DNA from: Streptomyces diacarni
GTDB taxonomy: Bacteria; Actinomycetota; Actinomycetes; Streptomycetales; Streptomycetaceae
Length of the DNA: 64,000 bases
Assembly: GCF_003323715.1 (NCBI RefSeq)
Contig: NZ_QOIN01000047.1
Span: 62,001 to 126,000, forward strand
Reading direction: 5' to 3'
The position numbers and the translations under genes were made by a program. Of this stretch, positions 1-8,467 are shown one piece after another. Every line of letters starts with the position of its first letter. Position 1 is the stretch's first letter. The notes under the pieces are model-generated. The model made no database searches. It saw nothing but the letters and a program-made list of their open reading frames with translations, and was not told the DNA's origin.

Positions 1-1007
1 TCGGCGCGGACGAGGAACCACACCAGGAGGTGCAGCACGTGGGGGCGCACCGGGTGGTCGTCGTCGACCTGGTCGACGGCGTACTCGGCGGCCTCGATGG
101 CGTGGCTGATCTCCTCGCTCTCGTACAGGCCGCGGACCATGTTGACCTCGGGCAGGTGGTCGTAGGCCGCGAACAGCGGCAGGGCGGCCAGGAGGGAGCC
201 CTCGGCGGCGTGGGCGGCCGCCGCGCGGGCGAATCCGTCGGCCTGCTCTTTGGAGCCCATCGACTTCGCCGACCAGTACGGCAGCGCCGCCAGGTGGGCG
301 CCCATGTGGTCGGGGGCGAGGCGGCGCACGGTGTCCCACAGGGACGCGAAATCGGCCTCGCGGTAGTTGAGGCGGCGGGCGATGTGCAGTTCGGTGAGGT
401 GGGGTGTGGGGTCGGCGGGGGCGAGTTGGGCCGCGTCCTGGGCGACGTTGCGCGCCTCCTCCAGGATGATGCGGTGGTCGGCGGAGCCGGGCTCGGCCAG
501 CGCCTGGAAGACGAGGAACTGCGCGTACACCTGCGCACCGCCGTGGTCGTTCGGCTGCTGTGCGCGCCACTGCCGCAGCCACCTCGCGTCCTGCTGGACC
601 GCGGCCCGCTCCTTGCTGAAGGACACCACGTCGGCGGGTCCTTCCGCGCCGGCGTCCCGCGCCTGTTCCCGCGCGCGTGCCAGTTCCATGGCCGCCGCGC
701 CCGCGAGGGACTGCACCCGCTGCCAGCGCAGTTCGTACTCGTCGCCCGTCAGTGCCAGCATCCGCGCCACCGGCTCCCAGTCCTGCGTCCGCTGGGCCTC
801 TTCCAGCGCCTCGACGAGTTCCCTGTCGGGGCCCGGCAGCCGTACGTCCAGCTGCTCGGCGGGGACGAAGCCGTACCCGGCGCCCGGGTCGACGGCCTGG
901 ACCAGCCCCTGCCTGCCCTCCTGCCGCAGCCGTCGGCGGCGCATCGCGGGATAGGCCACCACACCGAAGAGGGCGGCGAGTGCGATCAGCAGGAACAGGG
1001 CTTCCAT
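1..1007 (-). CDS. Membrane-anchored protein of unknown function, C-terminus cut by window edge
   Basis: I do not recognise a named family. The visible 335 codons begin with a hydrophobic stretch (about residues 2-19) followed by a cluster of arginines, which suggests a single N-terminal anchor with a cytoplasmic body. The remainder is rich in Ala, Glu, Gln and Trp and looks helical and repeat-like (TPR-style), with no catalytic motif that I can see. The ATG was chosen because the hydrophobic anchor starts at once and a GGAGA lies about 13 nt upstream. It is divergent from metB, with only about 120 nt between the two starts. The stop codon lies outside the window. Confidence 0.75.
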   Translation of the reverse strand, partial: MEALFLLIALAALFGVVAYPAMRRRRLRQEGRQGLVQAVDPGAGYGFVPAEQLDVRLPGPDRELVEALEEAQRTQDWEPVARMLALTGDEYELRWQRVQSLAGAAAMELARAREQARDAGAEGPADVVSFSKERAAVQQDARWLRQWRAQQPNDHGGAQVYAQFLVFQALAEPGSADHRIILEEARNVAQDAAQLAPADPTPHLTELHIARRLNYREADFASLWDTVRRLAPDHMGAHLAALPYWSAKSMGSKEQADGFARAAAAHAAEGSLLAALPLFAAYDHLPEVNMVRGLYESEEISHAIEAAEYAVDQVDDDHPVRPHVLHLLVWFLVRA

Positions 1008-1126
1008 GGCGGCGGGTCTCCACGGGGTGACGGGGCGGCGGGTCGGCGGCGGGCTCGGCGGTGCTGGGGGATGAGCTCTTGTGAGCACGCCCCCACTCCA
1101 CCGTACGGCCCACTAGTCTCGCCCCC

Positions 1127-2323
1127 ATGAGTGAGCAGCGTGACAACCGCACCAGCGGCGGGGACCGGACGACCTCGGCGCCCCCTCCGCACGGCTTCGA
1201 GACCCTCGCCATCCATGCGGGCCAGACCGCCGATCCGGCCACGGGAGCCGTCGTCCCGCCCATCCACCAGGTCTCCACCTACAAGCAGGACGGTGTCGGC
1301 GGGCTGCGCGGCGGCTACGAGTACAGCCGGTCCGCCAACCCCACCCGCACCGCGCTGGAGGAGAACCTCGCCGCGCTGGAGGGCGGCAGGCGGGGCCTGG
1401 CCTTCGCCTCCGGGCTCGCGGCGGAGGACTGCCTGCTGCGCACCGTGCTCACGCCCGGTGACCACGTGGTGATTCCGAACGACGCGTACGGCGGCACCTT
1501 CCGGCTGTTCGCGCGGGTCGCCGAGCGCTGGGGCGTCCAGTGGTCGGTCGCCGAATCCTCCGACCCTGCCGCCGTACGGGCCGCGCTGCGCGAGCGCACC
1601 AAGGCCGTCTGGGTGGAGACGCCCTCGAATCCGCTGCTGGGTGTGACCGACATCGCGGCCGTCGCCCAGGTCGCCGGCGCCGCGGGCGCGCGGCTGGTGG
1701 TGGACAACACCTTCGCCAGCCCGTACCTGCAGCAGCCCCTCGCGCTCGGCGCCGACGTCGTCGTCCACTCGACGACCAAGTACATGGGCGGGCATTCCGA
1801 CGTGGTCGGCGGCGCCCTCGTCGTCTCCGACCCCGCGCTCGGTGACGAGCTGGCCTTCCACCAGAACGCGATGGGGGCGATCGCGGGGCCGTTCGACTCC
1901 TGGCTGGTGATGCGCGGTATCAAGACGCTGGGGGTGCGCATGGACCGGCACGGGGAGAACGCGGCCCGCCTCGTGCAGCTTCTGACGGCGCACCCGAAGG
2001 TGACCGAGGTCTTCTACCCGGGGCTGCCCTCGCACCCGGGGCACGAGATCGCGGCGAAGCAGATGCGGGGCTTCGGCGGCATGGTGTCCTTCCGTGTGGC
2101 GGGCGGCGAGGAGGCGGCTGTGCGGGTGTGCGACCGGGCTCGCCTGTTCACCCTGGGCGAGTCCCTCGGCGGTGTCGAGTCCCTGATCGAGCACCCGGGC
2201 CGGATGACCCACGCCTCGGCCGCGGGCTCGGCCCTGGAGGTGCCCGCCGACCTGGTGCGGCTGTCGGTCGGCATCGAGGCCGCCGACGATCTGCTGGCCG
2301 ACCTGACCCAGGCCCTGGGCTGA
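1127..2323 (+). CDS. metB: Cystathionine gamma-synthase / Cys-Met PLP enzyme
   Basis: A cytoplasmic PLP enzyme that makes cystathionine from an activated homoserine and cysteine in methionine biosynthesis. The 398-aa protein has the family length, the GGYEYSRSANPTR substrate/phosphate region near residue 61, and the PLP-binding STTKYMGGHSD motif with Lys about 218. The C-terminal SLGGVESLIEHP signature is intact. Actinobacterial members can also act as cystathionine gamma-lyases, so the direction of the reaction cannot be told from sequence. There is no ribosome-binding site; a TAGTCT hexamer ends 7 nt before the ATG, so the mRNA is probably leaderless. It converges on the sigma-like pair and ends before a tandem-repeat and hairpin region. 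Confidence 0.93.
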   Translation: MSEQRDNRTSGGDRTTSAPPPHGFETLAIHAGQTADPATGAVVPPIHQVSTYKQDGVGGLRGGYEYSRSANPTRTALEENLAALEGGRRGLAFASGLAAEDCLLRTVLTPGDHVVIPNDAYGGTFRLFARVAERWGVQWSVAESSDPAAVRAALRERTKAVWVETPSNPLLGVTDIAAVAQVAGAAGARLVVDNTFASPYLQQPLALGADVVVHSTTKYMGGHSDVVGGALVVSDPALGDELAFHQNAMGAIAGPFDSWLVMRGIKTLGVRMDRHGENAARLVQLLTAHPKVTEVFYPGLPSHPGHEIAAKQMRGFGGMVSFRVAGGEEAAVRVCDRARLFTLGESLGGVESLIEHPGRMTHASAAGSALEVPADLVRLSVGIEAADDLLADLTQALG

Positions 2324-2349
2324 GCGACCGGACACCTCGCCCTTCCCCC

Positions 2350-2460
2350 CTCCCGTGTGGAGAAACGGGGACCCGCCCTCCCGTGTGCAGAAACGGGGAC
2401 CCGCCCTCCCGAGTGGAGAGGCGGGTTTCCGCCCCCTCACGAGTGGAGAGACGGACCCCG
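2350..2460. repeat. Four imperfect tandem copies of a 28-30 nt unit
   Basis: Downstream of metB, a unit of the form CTCCCGTGTGGAGAAACGGG followed by GACCCGCC recurs. The first two copies are 28 nt each and differ by one base; the third and fourth are more diverged. Each unit can form a small hairpin from CCCGT and ACGGG. It is non-coding between convergent genes and sits directly before a long perfect inverted repeat. Confidence 0.85.
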
Positions 2461-2463
2461 CTT

Positions 2464-2516
2464 CTTCCCGTCCCTCCGTGCGGGCGCGGAGGGATCCCGC
2501 ACGGAGGGACGGGAAG
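2464..2516. terminator. Perfect 21-bp inverted repeat between convergent genes
   Basis: Two 21-nt arms (2464-2484 and 2496-2516) are exactly complementary around an 11-nt loop. It lies between the ends of metB and the small membrane-protein gene, so it probably acts as a bidirectional terminator or mRNA end barrier. It lacks a T-tract, as is usual in Streptomyces. Confidence 0.8.
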
Positions 2517-2520
2517 GGCG

Positions 2521-2775
2521 TCACCACCCCGCGGTGGGAGACGTCGTCTTCGGGGGCGTCGCCGTCCACGGGTCGAGGGCGAGGGCCCACACCAGCAGGG
2601 CGGCCAGCCCGGCCAGGGCCCCGGCCCACAGAGCCGTCCGCAGGGCCCGTCGCCGCCCCAGCAACCGCTCCCCCTCCTCGCGCGCCCGCTCGGCGAGGTC
2701 GGGGGGCACGGGTTCCGCGGCGCGCTGCTCCAGGAGCCGCCGCACCTCCGCCTCCCTGCGGTCGGGCAGGCTCAT
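2521..2775 (-). CDS. Small single-pass membrane protein coupled to sigma-like gene
   Basis: An 84-aa protein with a charged N-terminal half (residues 1-46, rich in Arg and Glu) and one hydrophobic segment (about 49-67, beginning WAGALAGLAALLVWALAL). Its start overlaps the stop of the sigma-like gene in an ATGA, so the two are translationally coupled. The layout, a soluble segment followed by a membrane anchor after a sigma-type gene, resembles small anti-sigma factors, but no zinc-binding anti-sigma motif is visible and the function is unknown. Confidence 0.7.
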   Translation of the reverse strand: MSLPDRREAEVRRLLEQRAAEPVPPDLAERAREEGERLLGRRRALRTALWAGALAGLAALLVWALALDPWTATPPKTTSPTAGW

Positions 2776-3230
2776 GCGCCGCTCCGGTGAGCCGGTGGCC
2801 GGCTGAGCACCGTCGCCAGGGCCCGCGTGTGCAGTGTGCGTATCCGCTCGACGGGGAGTCCGAGCCCGGCGGCGACCTGTTCCTCGGCGACCCCCTCGTA
2901 CAGCCGCAGTACCAGGACGAGCCGTTCGGAGGGGGCGAGCGCCCCCAACAGGCCGCCGCGGGAGCGGCGGTGGCGCAGGCCGGTGCGGGCGAAGTGCGCG
3001 GCCATCTCCTGGCGCGTGCGTTCGTAGGGGTCCTCGCCGCGCATCCGGTACCAGTCGGCGCGGGTGCGGGCCAGCGCCCGCACGAGCAGCCGCTCGGCAG
3101 CGGGCGCGCTGCCGGGGGGTTCGGCGGTCAGCAGGGTGGCGGCGTGCAGAAGCCTGCCGCCGGCCCCCGCGACGAACGCCTCGAATTCGCGCGCGCTCAG
3201 GCGCTCCGTCTGTGCCTGACGCTCTCGCAC
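2772..3230 (-). CDS. Degenerate ECF/SigE-type RNA polymerase sigma-like protein
   Basis: A 152-aa protein with the outline of SigE-family ECF sigma factors. Residues about 14-60 align by eye with region 2 (FVAGAGGRLLHAATLLT) but the core-binding acidic stretch is weak. Residues about 105-145 contain a recognisable region 4 helix-turn-helix (LAPSERLVLVLRLYEG, then LGLPVERIRTLHTRALA). It may be a true minor sigma factor or a diverged relative that no longer binds core polymerase. It is the first gene of a two-gene unit with the membrane protein that follows. The 227-nt stretch upstream holds its promoter and no other gene. Confidence 0.7.
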   Translation of the reverse strand: MRERQAQTERLSAREFEAFVAGAGGRLLHAATLLTAEPPGSAPAAERLLVRALARTRADWYRMRGEDPYERTRQEMAAHFARTGLRHRRSRGGLLGALAPSERLVLVLRLYEGVAEEQVAAGLGLPVERIRTLHTRALATVLSRPPAHRSGA

Positions 3231-3457
3231 GCCGCCTCCCGCGCGCGTTCCGCGCGACGCTCCCCCGGCCTCTTGTGCCGCTATAGGACGGCAGGCGGCC
3301 AGATCAAATCAAGAGGCGCGTCGTCAGCTTCGCCGGAGCGCGGCGCGCGGGTCCGCTCCGGTGCCCGTGCCACCGGGTGCAACCGGCGGGCCGGAGCGGG
3401 CCGGTGGCGTCCTCGCGGGCGCCCCTGTGGGCGTCACCATGGGCGTCCCGAGGGTGC

Positions 3458-4042
3458 TCAGGAGCCGGACCTGGGTGGCTGGCCGAGGCCGCCGGGGTGC
3501 AGGTCGAGCATCGCCCCGTTGAAGCGGGTGAGCAGCTCGCAGAAGGTGCCGCGTTCCTCTTCCGTCCACTCCTGCGTGATGAGCTGCATCAGGTTGCGCC
3601 GCGAGGAGCGGACCTCTTCGAGCCTGGCCTCACCGCGCGGGGAGAGCTGGAGCACGACCGCACGGCCGTCCTCCGGGTGGGAGGTCCGCTTGACCAGTCC
3701 GGACTCGACGAGGGGTGCGACCTGCCGGGTCACGGTGGAGGAGTCGATCCCCATGCCGGCGGCGAGCGCCTTGACGCCCATGGGGCCCTCCTGGTCGAGC
3801 CGGTTGAGCAGGAGGTAGGCGGCACGGTCCATGGAGTTGCGGGCCTGTCCGAGCCCGCCGAGCCGGGTCTGTTCCGCGCGGCGCGCGTACACCGCCAGCT
3901 GGTGCTGCATGGCGTCCAGCACGGCCGTGGAGGAGCGGGCACCGCTGTCGGCAGGCACCGCGGGATCGTCCTGGAGTGGTCCCGGGGTGTCTGAGGTGTC
4001 TGTCGTCATGTCCGGGTGCGTGGGCATGGCACGTGCGCTCAC
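3458..4042 (-). CDS. MarR-family transcriptional regulator
   Basis: A 194-aa winged-helix DNA-binding protein of the MarR family. The HTH lies at about residues 90-115 (GPMGVKALAAGMGIDSSTVTRQVAPLVESGLV) followed by the wing (KRTSHPEDGRAVVLQLSPRGEARL). The N-terminal 30 residues are probably disordered, and an ATG 11 codons further in is an alternative start. It is divergent from the threonine dehydratase gene with 193 nt between them, so it may autoregulate and affect that promoter. No ligand can be inferred. Confidence 0.88.
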   Translation of the reverse strand: MSARAMPTHPDMTTDTSDTPGPLQDDPAVPADSGARSSTAVLDAMQHQLAVYARRAEQTRLGGLGQARNSMDRAAYLLLNRLDQEGPMGVKALAAGMGIDSSTVTRQVAPLVESGLVKRTSHPEDGRAVVLQLSPRGEARLEEVRSSRRNLMQLITQEWTEEERGTFCELLTRFNGAMLDLHPGGLGQPPRSGS

Positions 4043-4235
4043 TTCGTCAGTCTGCGGGAGTTTTTGAGGAGATTTGACGGTTCAGGGGTGGTTTGTTGGC
4101 CAGGATGGCCTGAGCATGTGCCGACAGAGTACGCGGGAGTGGCCCTGGGCGTACCTCCACTGCACGAACCAGTGACGCGGACCACCCCCGGGCGACCGCA
4201 CTCCGGCCGTACCGGCGGACTGCCAGACTGGCGGC

Positions 4236-5480
4236 ATGGCCTCCAGTGCACCGCCCCGCGCCACCCCAGGATCCGAACTGCCCGTCTGTCTCGACGACGT
4301 GCGCCGCGCCCACAAGACGCTCTCCGGGATCGCCCGTACCACCGCCGTGGAGGGAAGCCGGCACCTCTCCTCGCTCGTCGGCGCACCGGTCCACCTCAAG
4401 TGCGAGAACCTCCAGCGCACCGGCTCCTTCAAGCTGCGCGGCGCCTATGTGCGCATCGCCGGGCTCTCCGCGCAGGAGCGGCGGCGCGGCGTCGTGGCGG
4501 CGAGCGCGGGCAACCACGCGCAGGGCGTCGCGCTCGCGGCCTCGCTGCTGGGTGTGGCCTCCACCGTCTTCATGCCGGTCGGCGCCCCGCTGCCGAAGGT
4601 GGCGGCCACCCGCGAGTACGGGGCACGGGTGCGCATGCACGGTCAGGTGGTGGACGAGACCCTGGAGGCGGCCAAGGAGTACGCGTACGCCACCGGCGCC
4701 GTCTTCATCCACCCCTTCGACCACCCGGACGTGGTGGCGGGTCAGGGCACGCTGGGCCTGGAACTGCTCGAACAGTGCCCCGAGGTGCGCACGGTCGTGG
4801 TGGGCGTCGGCGGAGGCGGACTGCTCGCCGGCATGGCGGTGGCCATCAAGGCGCTCCGCCCCGACGTGCGGCTCGTGGGCGTGCAGGCCGAGGGCGCGGC
4901 CGCCTACCCCCCGTCACTGGCGGCCGGGCGGCCGACGGCGCTGGAGTCGGCCTCGACCATGGCCGACGGCATCAAGGTCGGCAGGCCGGGAGACGTCCCG
5001 TTCCGCATCATCGACGCGCTGGTGGACGAGATCCGCACCGTCTCCGAAGACGCCCTCTCGCGCGCCCTGTTGCTCTGTCTCGAACGGGCGAAGCTGGTGG
5101 TCGAGCCCGCGGGAGCCAGCCCCCTCGCGGCGCTGCTGTCGGCCCCCGACAGCTTCGAGGGCCCCCTCGCCGCGGTGCTCTCGGGCGGCAACGTCGATCC
5201 CCTCGTCCTCCAGCGGACACTGCGGCACGGCATGGCGGCGGCCGGCCGCTACCTGTCGCTGCGGCTGCGCCTGTCCGACCGGCCCGGCGCCCTGGCCGCA
5301 CTGATGAGCGAGCTGTCCACGGCCGACGCCAACGTGCTCGACGTCAGCCACGTCCGCACCGATCCGCGGCTCGGGCTCGACGAGGTCGAGGTGGAGCTGC
5401 ACCTGGAGACCAAGGGCCCCGAACACTGCGTCGAGGTGGCGTCCGGGCTGCGCGCGGCGGGCTACACCGTCGTCAGCTGA
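4236..5480 (+). CDS. ilvA: Threonine ammonia-lyase (threonine dehydratase) with ACT domain
   Basis: A PLP enzyme that deaminates threonine to 2-oxobutyrate, feeding isoleucine synthesis and supplying propionyl units. The 414-aa protein has the PLP lysine in GSFKLRGAY (Lys about 66), the glycine-rich phosphate loop GVGGGGLLAG near residue 190, and one C-terminal ACT domain from about residue 330 (LRLRLSDRPGALAALMSEL). This is the short single-ACT form. There is no good ribosome-binding site; a CAGACT hexamer ends 6 nt before the ATG, consistent with a leaderless transcript. A GCTGAGCGCTCAGC palindrome spans the stop codon. It is divergent from the MarR gene. Confidence 0.92.
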   Translation: MASSAPPRATPGSELPVCLDDVRRAHKTLSGIARTTAVEGSRHLSSLVGAPVHLKCENLQRTGSFKLRGAYVRIAGLSAQERRRGVVAASAGNHAQGVALAASLLGVASTVFMPVGAPLPKVAATREYGARVRMHGQVVDETLEAAKEYAYATGAVFIHPFDHPDVVAGQGTLGLELLEQCPEVRTVVVGVGGGGLLAGMAVAIKALRPDVRLVGVQAEGAAAYPPSLAAGRPTALESASTMADGIKVGRPGDVPFRIIDALVDEIRTVSEDALSRALLLCLERAKLVVEPAGASPLAALLSAPDSFEGPLAAVLSGGNVDPLVLQRTLRHGMAAAGRYLSLRLRLSDRPGALAALMSELSTADANVLDVSHVRTDPRLGLDEVEVELHLETKGPEHCVEVASGLRAAGYTVVS

Positions 5481-5528
5481 GCGCTCAGCACAGGACACGG
5501 GTCACTCGCGAACTATCGTGAAAGGCGG

Positions 5529-5558
5529 TTGACGCGATACATCGCGTCGGCTCATACT
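5529..5558 (+). promoter_or_regulatory. Promoter of the ABC exporter with palindromic operator between -35 and -10
   Basis: TTGACG is followed 17-18 nt later by a TCATACT-type -10. The spacer carries GACGCGATACATCGCGTC, which has 8-nt perfectly complementary arms separated by 2 nt. A dyad in this position is a classic site for a TetR- or PadR-type repressor. No such regulator gene is adjacent. Confidence 0.65.
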
Positions 5559-5668
5559 GCTGTCGTCGGGCCGGAACCCGCCGCACGGCCGTGTATGCAC
5601 GCCCGATTTTTCGGACGGATCTAGCATTTTTCGTAGAGCCACGCGCTCCACACCCCGGGAGACCATCC

Positions 5669-6718
5669 ATGCCAGGTGCCATTTACGCCGAGGGGCTGGT
5701 GAAAGCCTTCGGCGACGTGAGGGCGTTGGACGGCGTCGACCTCGACGTCCCCGAATCCACCGTGCTCGGCCTGCTCGGACCCAACGGCGCGGGCAAGACC
5801 ACCGCGGTCCGCGTCCTGACGACCCTGCTGAGGCCCGACGCGGGCAAGGCCGTCGTCGCGGGCACCGACGTACTCAAGAACCCGACGGCGGTGCGCCGTT
5901 CGATCGGCCTGTCGGGGCAGTTCGCCGCTGTCGACGAATACCTGACAGGACGTGAGAACCTGCAGATGGTCGGGCAGCTCTACCAGATGTCCGGTCGCGA
6001 CGCGAAGAAGCGCGCGAAGGAGCTGCTGGAGCGGTTCCACCTCGCCGACGCGGCCGACCGCACCGCCAAGACCTACTCGGGCGGCATGCGCCGCCGGCTC
6101 GACCTCGCCGCCGCGCTGGTGGTCAGCCCTCCCGTGATGTTCATGGACGAGCCCACCACAGGGCTCGACCCCCGCAACAGGCAGCAGCTGTGGGAGGTCG
6201 TCGAGGAACTCGTCGCCGGCGGTACGACGGTGCTGCTGACCACGCAGTATCTCGACGAGGCCGACAGGCTCGCGCACGACATCGCCGTCGTCGACCACGG
6301 CAGGGTCATCGCGCGTGGCACCTCCGACCAGCTCAAGGCCCAGACCGGCGGCGAGCGGGTCGAAGTCGTCGTCCACGAGCGCGAGCACATCCCCACCGCG
6401 CGGGAGATCCTCGAAAGCCACGCGCTGCGCGGCGCCGGACGGGAGAGCTGCACCGTCGAGGAGCACACCCGCAAGCTGACCGTGCCCGTCACCGGCGGAG
6501 CCAAGCTCCTCGCCGAGGTCATCCGGGAGTTGGACACCCGCGGCGTCGAGATCGACGACATCGGCCTGCGCCGCCCCACCCTCGACGACGTCTTCATCTC
6601 CCTGACGGGCCACGCCGCCGAGGGCGAGACCGGGCAGGCGACGGACACCGACGACCAGCCGGGCACCGGCACCGACGCGTCCCGCGACGCGGCACAGCGC
6701 AAGGAGGCCACCAAGTGA
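5669..6718 (+). CDS. ABC transporter ATP-binding protein, DrrA (antibiotic efflux) family
   Basis: A 349-aa nucleotide-binding subunit of a DrrAB-type exporter. It has Walker A GPNGAGKTT near residue 40, the signature YSGGMRRRLD, Walker B VMFMDEPTTGLDP and the switch region TTQYLDEAD. The C-terminal extension after residue 220 and the TLDDVFISLTGH tail are typical of daunorubicin-resistance ATPases. The ATG was chosen because GGGAGA lies just upstream; an earlier in-frame ATG would place the start inside the promoter region. The gene overlaps the permease start by 4 nt. The substrate is unknown; members confer resistance to drugs or export lipids. Confidence 0.92.
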   Translation: MPGAIYAEGLVKAFGDVRALDGVDLDVPESTVLGLLGPNGAGKTTAVRVLTTLLRPDAGKAVVAGTDVLKNPTAVRRSIGLSGQFAAVDEYLTGRENLQMVGQLYQMSGRDAKKRAKELLERFHLADAADRTAKTYSGGMRRRLDLAAALVVSPPVMFMDEPTTGLDPRNRQQLWEVVEELVAGGTTVLLTTQYLDEADRLAHDIAVVDHGRVIARGTSDQLKAQTGGERVEVVVHEREHIPTAREILESHALRGAGRESCTVEEHTRKLTVPVTGGAKLLAEVIRELDTRGVEIDDIGLRRPTLDDVFISLTGHAAEGETGQATDTDDQPGTGTDASRDAAQRKEATK

Positions 6719-7578
6719 GTGCCACCGCCCAGGCGGCGCCCGCCGGGACCGCGCCGAAGGGGCGCGGCGGAATCGTCCAGTCCGTCACGGACTCCCTGGT
6801 GATCGCCAAGCGCAACCTCATCCGCATGGTGCGCATCCCCGAGGTCGTCATCTTCGGCCTGATCCAGCCGATCATGTTCGTGGTGCTCTTCAGCTACGTC
6901 TTCGGCGGCTCCATCAAGGTGCCCGGGTCGGGCACCGACGCCGCCTCCTACCGCGAGTTCCTGATGGCGGGCATCTTCGCGCAGACCGTCACCTTCGCGA
7001 CGGCGGGAGCGGGCGCCGGCATAGCGGAGGACATGCACAAGGGCCTCATCGACCGCTTCCGCTCCCTGCCCATGGCGCGCGGGGCCGTACTGACCGGGCG
7101 CACGCTGGCCGATCTCGTGCAGACCACGCTGACGCTCGTCGTCCTCGCCGTCGTCGCCGCCCTCGTGGGGTGGAGTGCCCACGACGGCATCCCCAAGGCA
7201 CTGGCAGGGTTCGGGCTGCTGTTGCTGCTGGGGTACGCGTTCACCTGGATCGGCGCGCTGATCGGTCTCTCGGTGCGGACACCGGAGGCCGCCACCTCGG
7301 GCGGGCTGGTGTGGCTGTTCCCGCTGACGTTCATCTCCGTCGCGTTCGTGCCCTCCCAGAACATGCCCGGCTTCCTCCAGCACCTCGCCGAGTGGAACCC
7401 GTTCAGCGCCACCGTCGTCGCCGCGCGGGAGCTGTTCGGCAACCTGCCGCCGGGCTACCCGGTACCGGACGCCTGGCCCATGCAGCACCCGGTCTGGGCT
7501 TCACTGATCTGGTCGGCCGCCATCATCGCCGTCTTCCGCACCCTGGCGGTCCGCAGATACCGCAACGCCACGGCCTGA
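6715..7578 (+). CDS. ABC-2 type permease, DrrB family
   Basis: A 287-aa integral membrane partner of the preceding ATPase. It has about six hydrophobic segments and the ABC-2 signature region GYAFTWIGALIGLSVRTPEAA near residue 180. The GTG start overlaps the previous stop in GTGA, and a strong AAGGAGG lies 8 nt upstream inside the ATPase gene. The gene ends before a 16-bp hairpin shared with the convergent greA. Together the two proteins form one exporter; substrate not deducible. Confidence 0.92.
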   Translation: MSATAQAAPAGTAPKGRGGIVQSVTDSLVIAKRNLIRMVRIPEVVIFGLIQPIMFVVLFSYVFGGSIKVPGSGTDAASYREFLMAGIFAQTVTFATAGAGAGIAEDMHKGLIDRFRSLPMARGAVLTGRTLADLVQTTLTLVVLAVVAALVGWSAHDGIPKALAGFGLLLLLGYAFTWIGALIGLSVRTPEAATSGGLVWLFPLTFISVAFVPSQNMPGFLQHLAEWNPFSATVVAARELFGNLPPGYPVPDAWPMQHPVWASLIWSAAIIAVFRTLAVRRYRNATA

Positions 7579-7681
7579 CGACGGCGAACGCCACCGCCGG
7601 CACGCCCTGGAGGCAGCCCGACAGCCGGCACGCCCGACGGTCGGCAGGCCCAACGGTCGGCAGGCCCAAGGGCCGGAAAAC

Positions 7682-7720
7682 GGCGGGCGGCCCGCGCACC
7701 TCACGCGCGGGCCGCCCGCC
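7682..7720. terminator. Perfect 16-bp hairpin between the permease and greA
   Basis: Arms GGCGGGCGGCCCGCGC and GCGCGGGCCGCCCGCC are exactly complementary with a 7-nt loop (ACCTCAC). Placed between two convergent genes, it should act in both directions. Just upstream the sequence GGTCGGCAGGCCCAA is directly repeated. Confidence 0.85.
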
Positions 7721-7751
7721 ATCAGCACCCGTGGGCCGGTTCGCCCGCCCC

Positions 7752-8249
7752 TCAGCCCTTGTAGGGCTTGGCCTCCAGAATGCGGACGGAGGCCATCTTG
7801 CCGTTCGGCAGCTCGTAGTCGGCGTCCTCGCCGACCTTCTTGCCGTTCACACCGGTGCCCAGCGGCGACTGCGGGGAGTACGTCTCGATGTCCGTGCTGG
7901 CGTACTCGCGGGACGCCAGCAGGAAGGTGATGGTGTCGTCCTCGTCGCCGTCGAAGGCGATCTTCACCACCATGCCGGGCTCGACGACACCGTCGTCCGC
8001 CGGAGCCTCACCGACCTTCGCGTTCTCCAGGAGTTGCTGGAGCTGGCGGATCCGCAGCTCCTGCTTGCCCTGCTCCTCCTTGGCCGCGTGGTACCCGCCG
8101 TTCTCGCGGAGGTCGCCCTCCTCGCGAGCCGCCTCGATCTTCTTCGAGATCTCGGTACGTGCAGGACCCGACAGGTACTCCAGCTCGGCCTTGAGCTGGG
8201 AGTACGCCTCCTGGGTCAGCCAGGTGACGTTGTCGCTGGTCTGGGTCAC
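7752..8249 (-). CDS. greA: Transcription elongation factor GreA
   Basis: A 165-aa GreA that binds the RNA polymerase secondary channel and stimulates transcript cleavage in backtracked complexes. The N-terminal coiled coil (residues about 8-80) carries the acidic tip motif AAREEGDLRENGGYHAAKEEQ, and the C-terminal FKBP-like domain contains the SPLGTGVNGKKVGD-type region. The GTG start is supported by GAGGAG 7-8 nt upstream. The open frame extends about 50 codons further upstream but without GreA similarity. Confidence 0.95.
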   Translation of the reverse strand: MTQTSDNVTWLTQEAYSQLKAELEYLSGPARTEISKKIEAAREEGDLRENGGYHAAKEEQGKQELRIRQLQQLLENAKVGEAPADDGVVEPGMVVKIAFDGDEDDTITFLLASREYASTDIETYSPQSPLGTGVNGKKVGEDADYELPNGKMASVRILEAKPYKG

Positions 8250-8467
8250 AGGTGCTCCTCGTCGGTACTGGGATGTCAGCTGATGCAGCAATCGCCCTAC
8301 CAGACAGGCTGCGCCTTCACTGGTGGGCGAAACCACGAGCTTAACAATTCCGGCGGAAAAGGGAAGAAGGCCATGGCTCCGTCGCAGGTCACAGCCGCAC
8401 GAGCACACCACACGCGCAGGCCGTGCGCGTCACCGGGGCCAGGGACACCCCGCGCCGCGCGGGGCGG

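Noticed and set aside
2350-2460. Tandem repeats considered as a CRISPR array
   Set aside because: Units are adjacent with no unique spacers, and no cas genes are in the window. The same applies to 9164-9235.
986-2629. A 547-codon minus-strand frame antisense to metB
   Set aside because: metB has full PLP-enzyme motifs; the antisense product is His/Arg/Gly-rich with no similarity.
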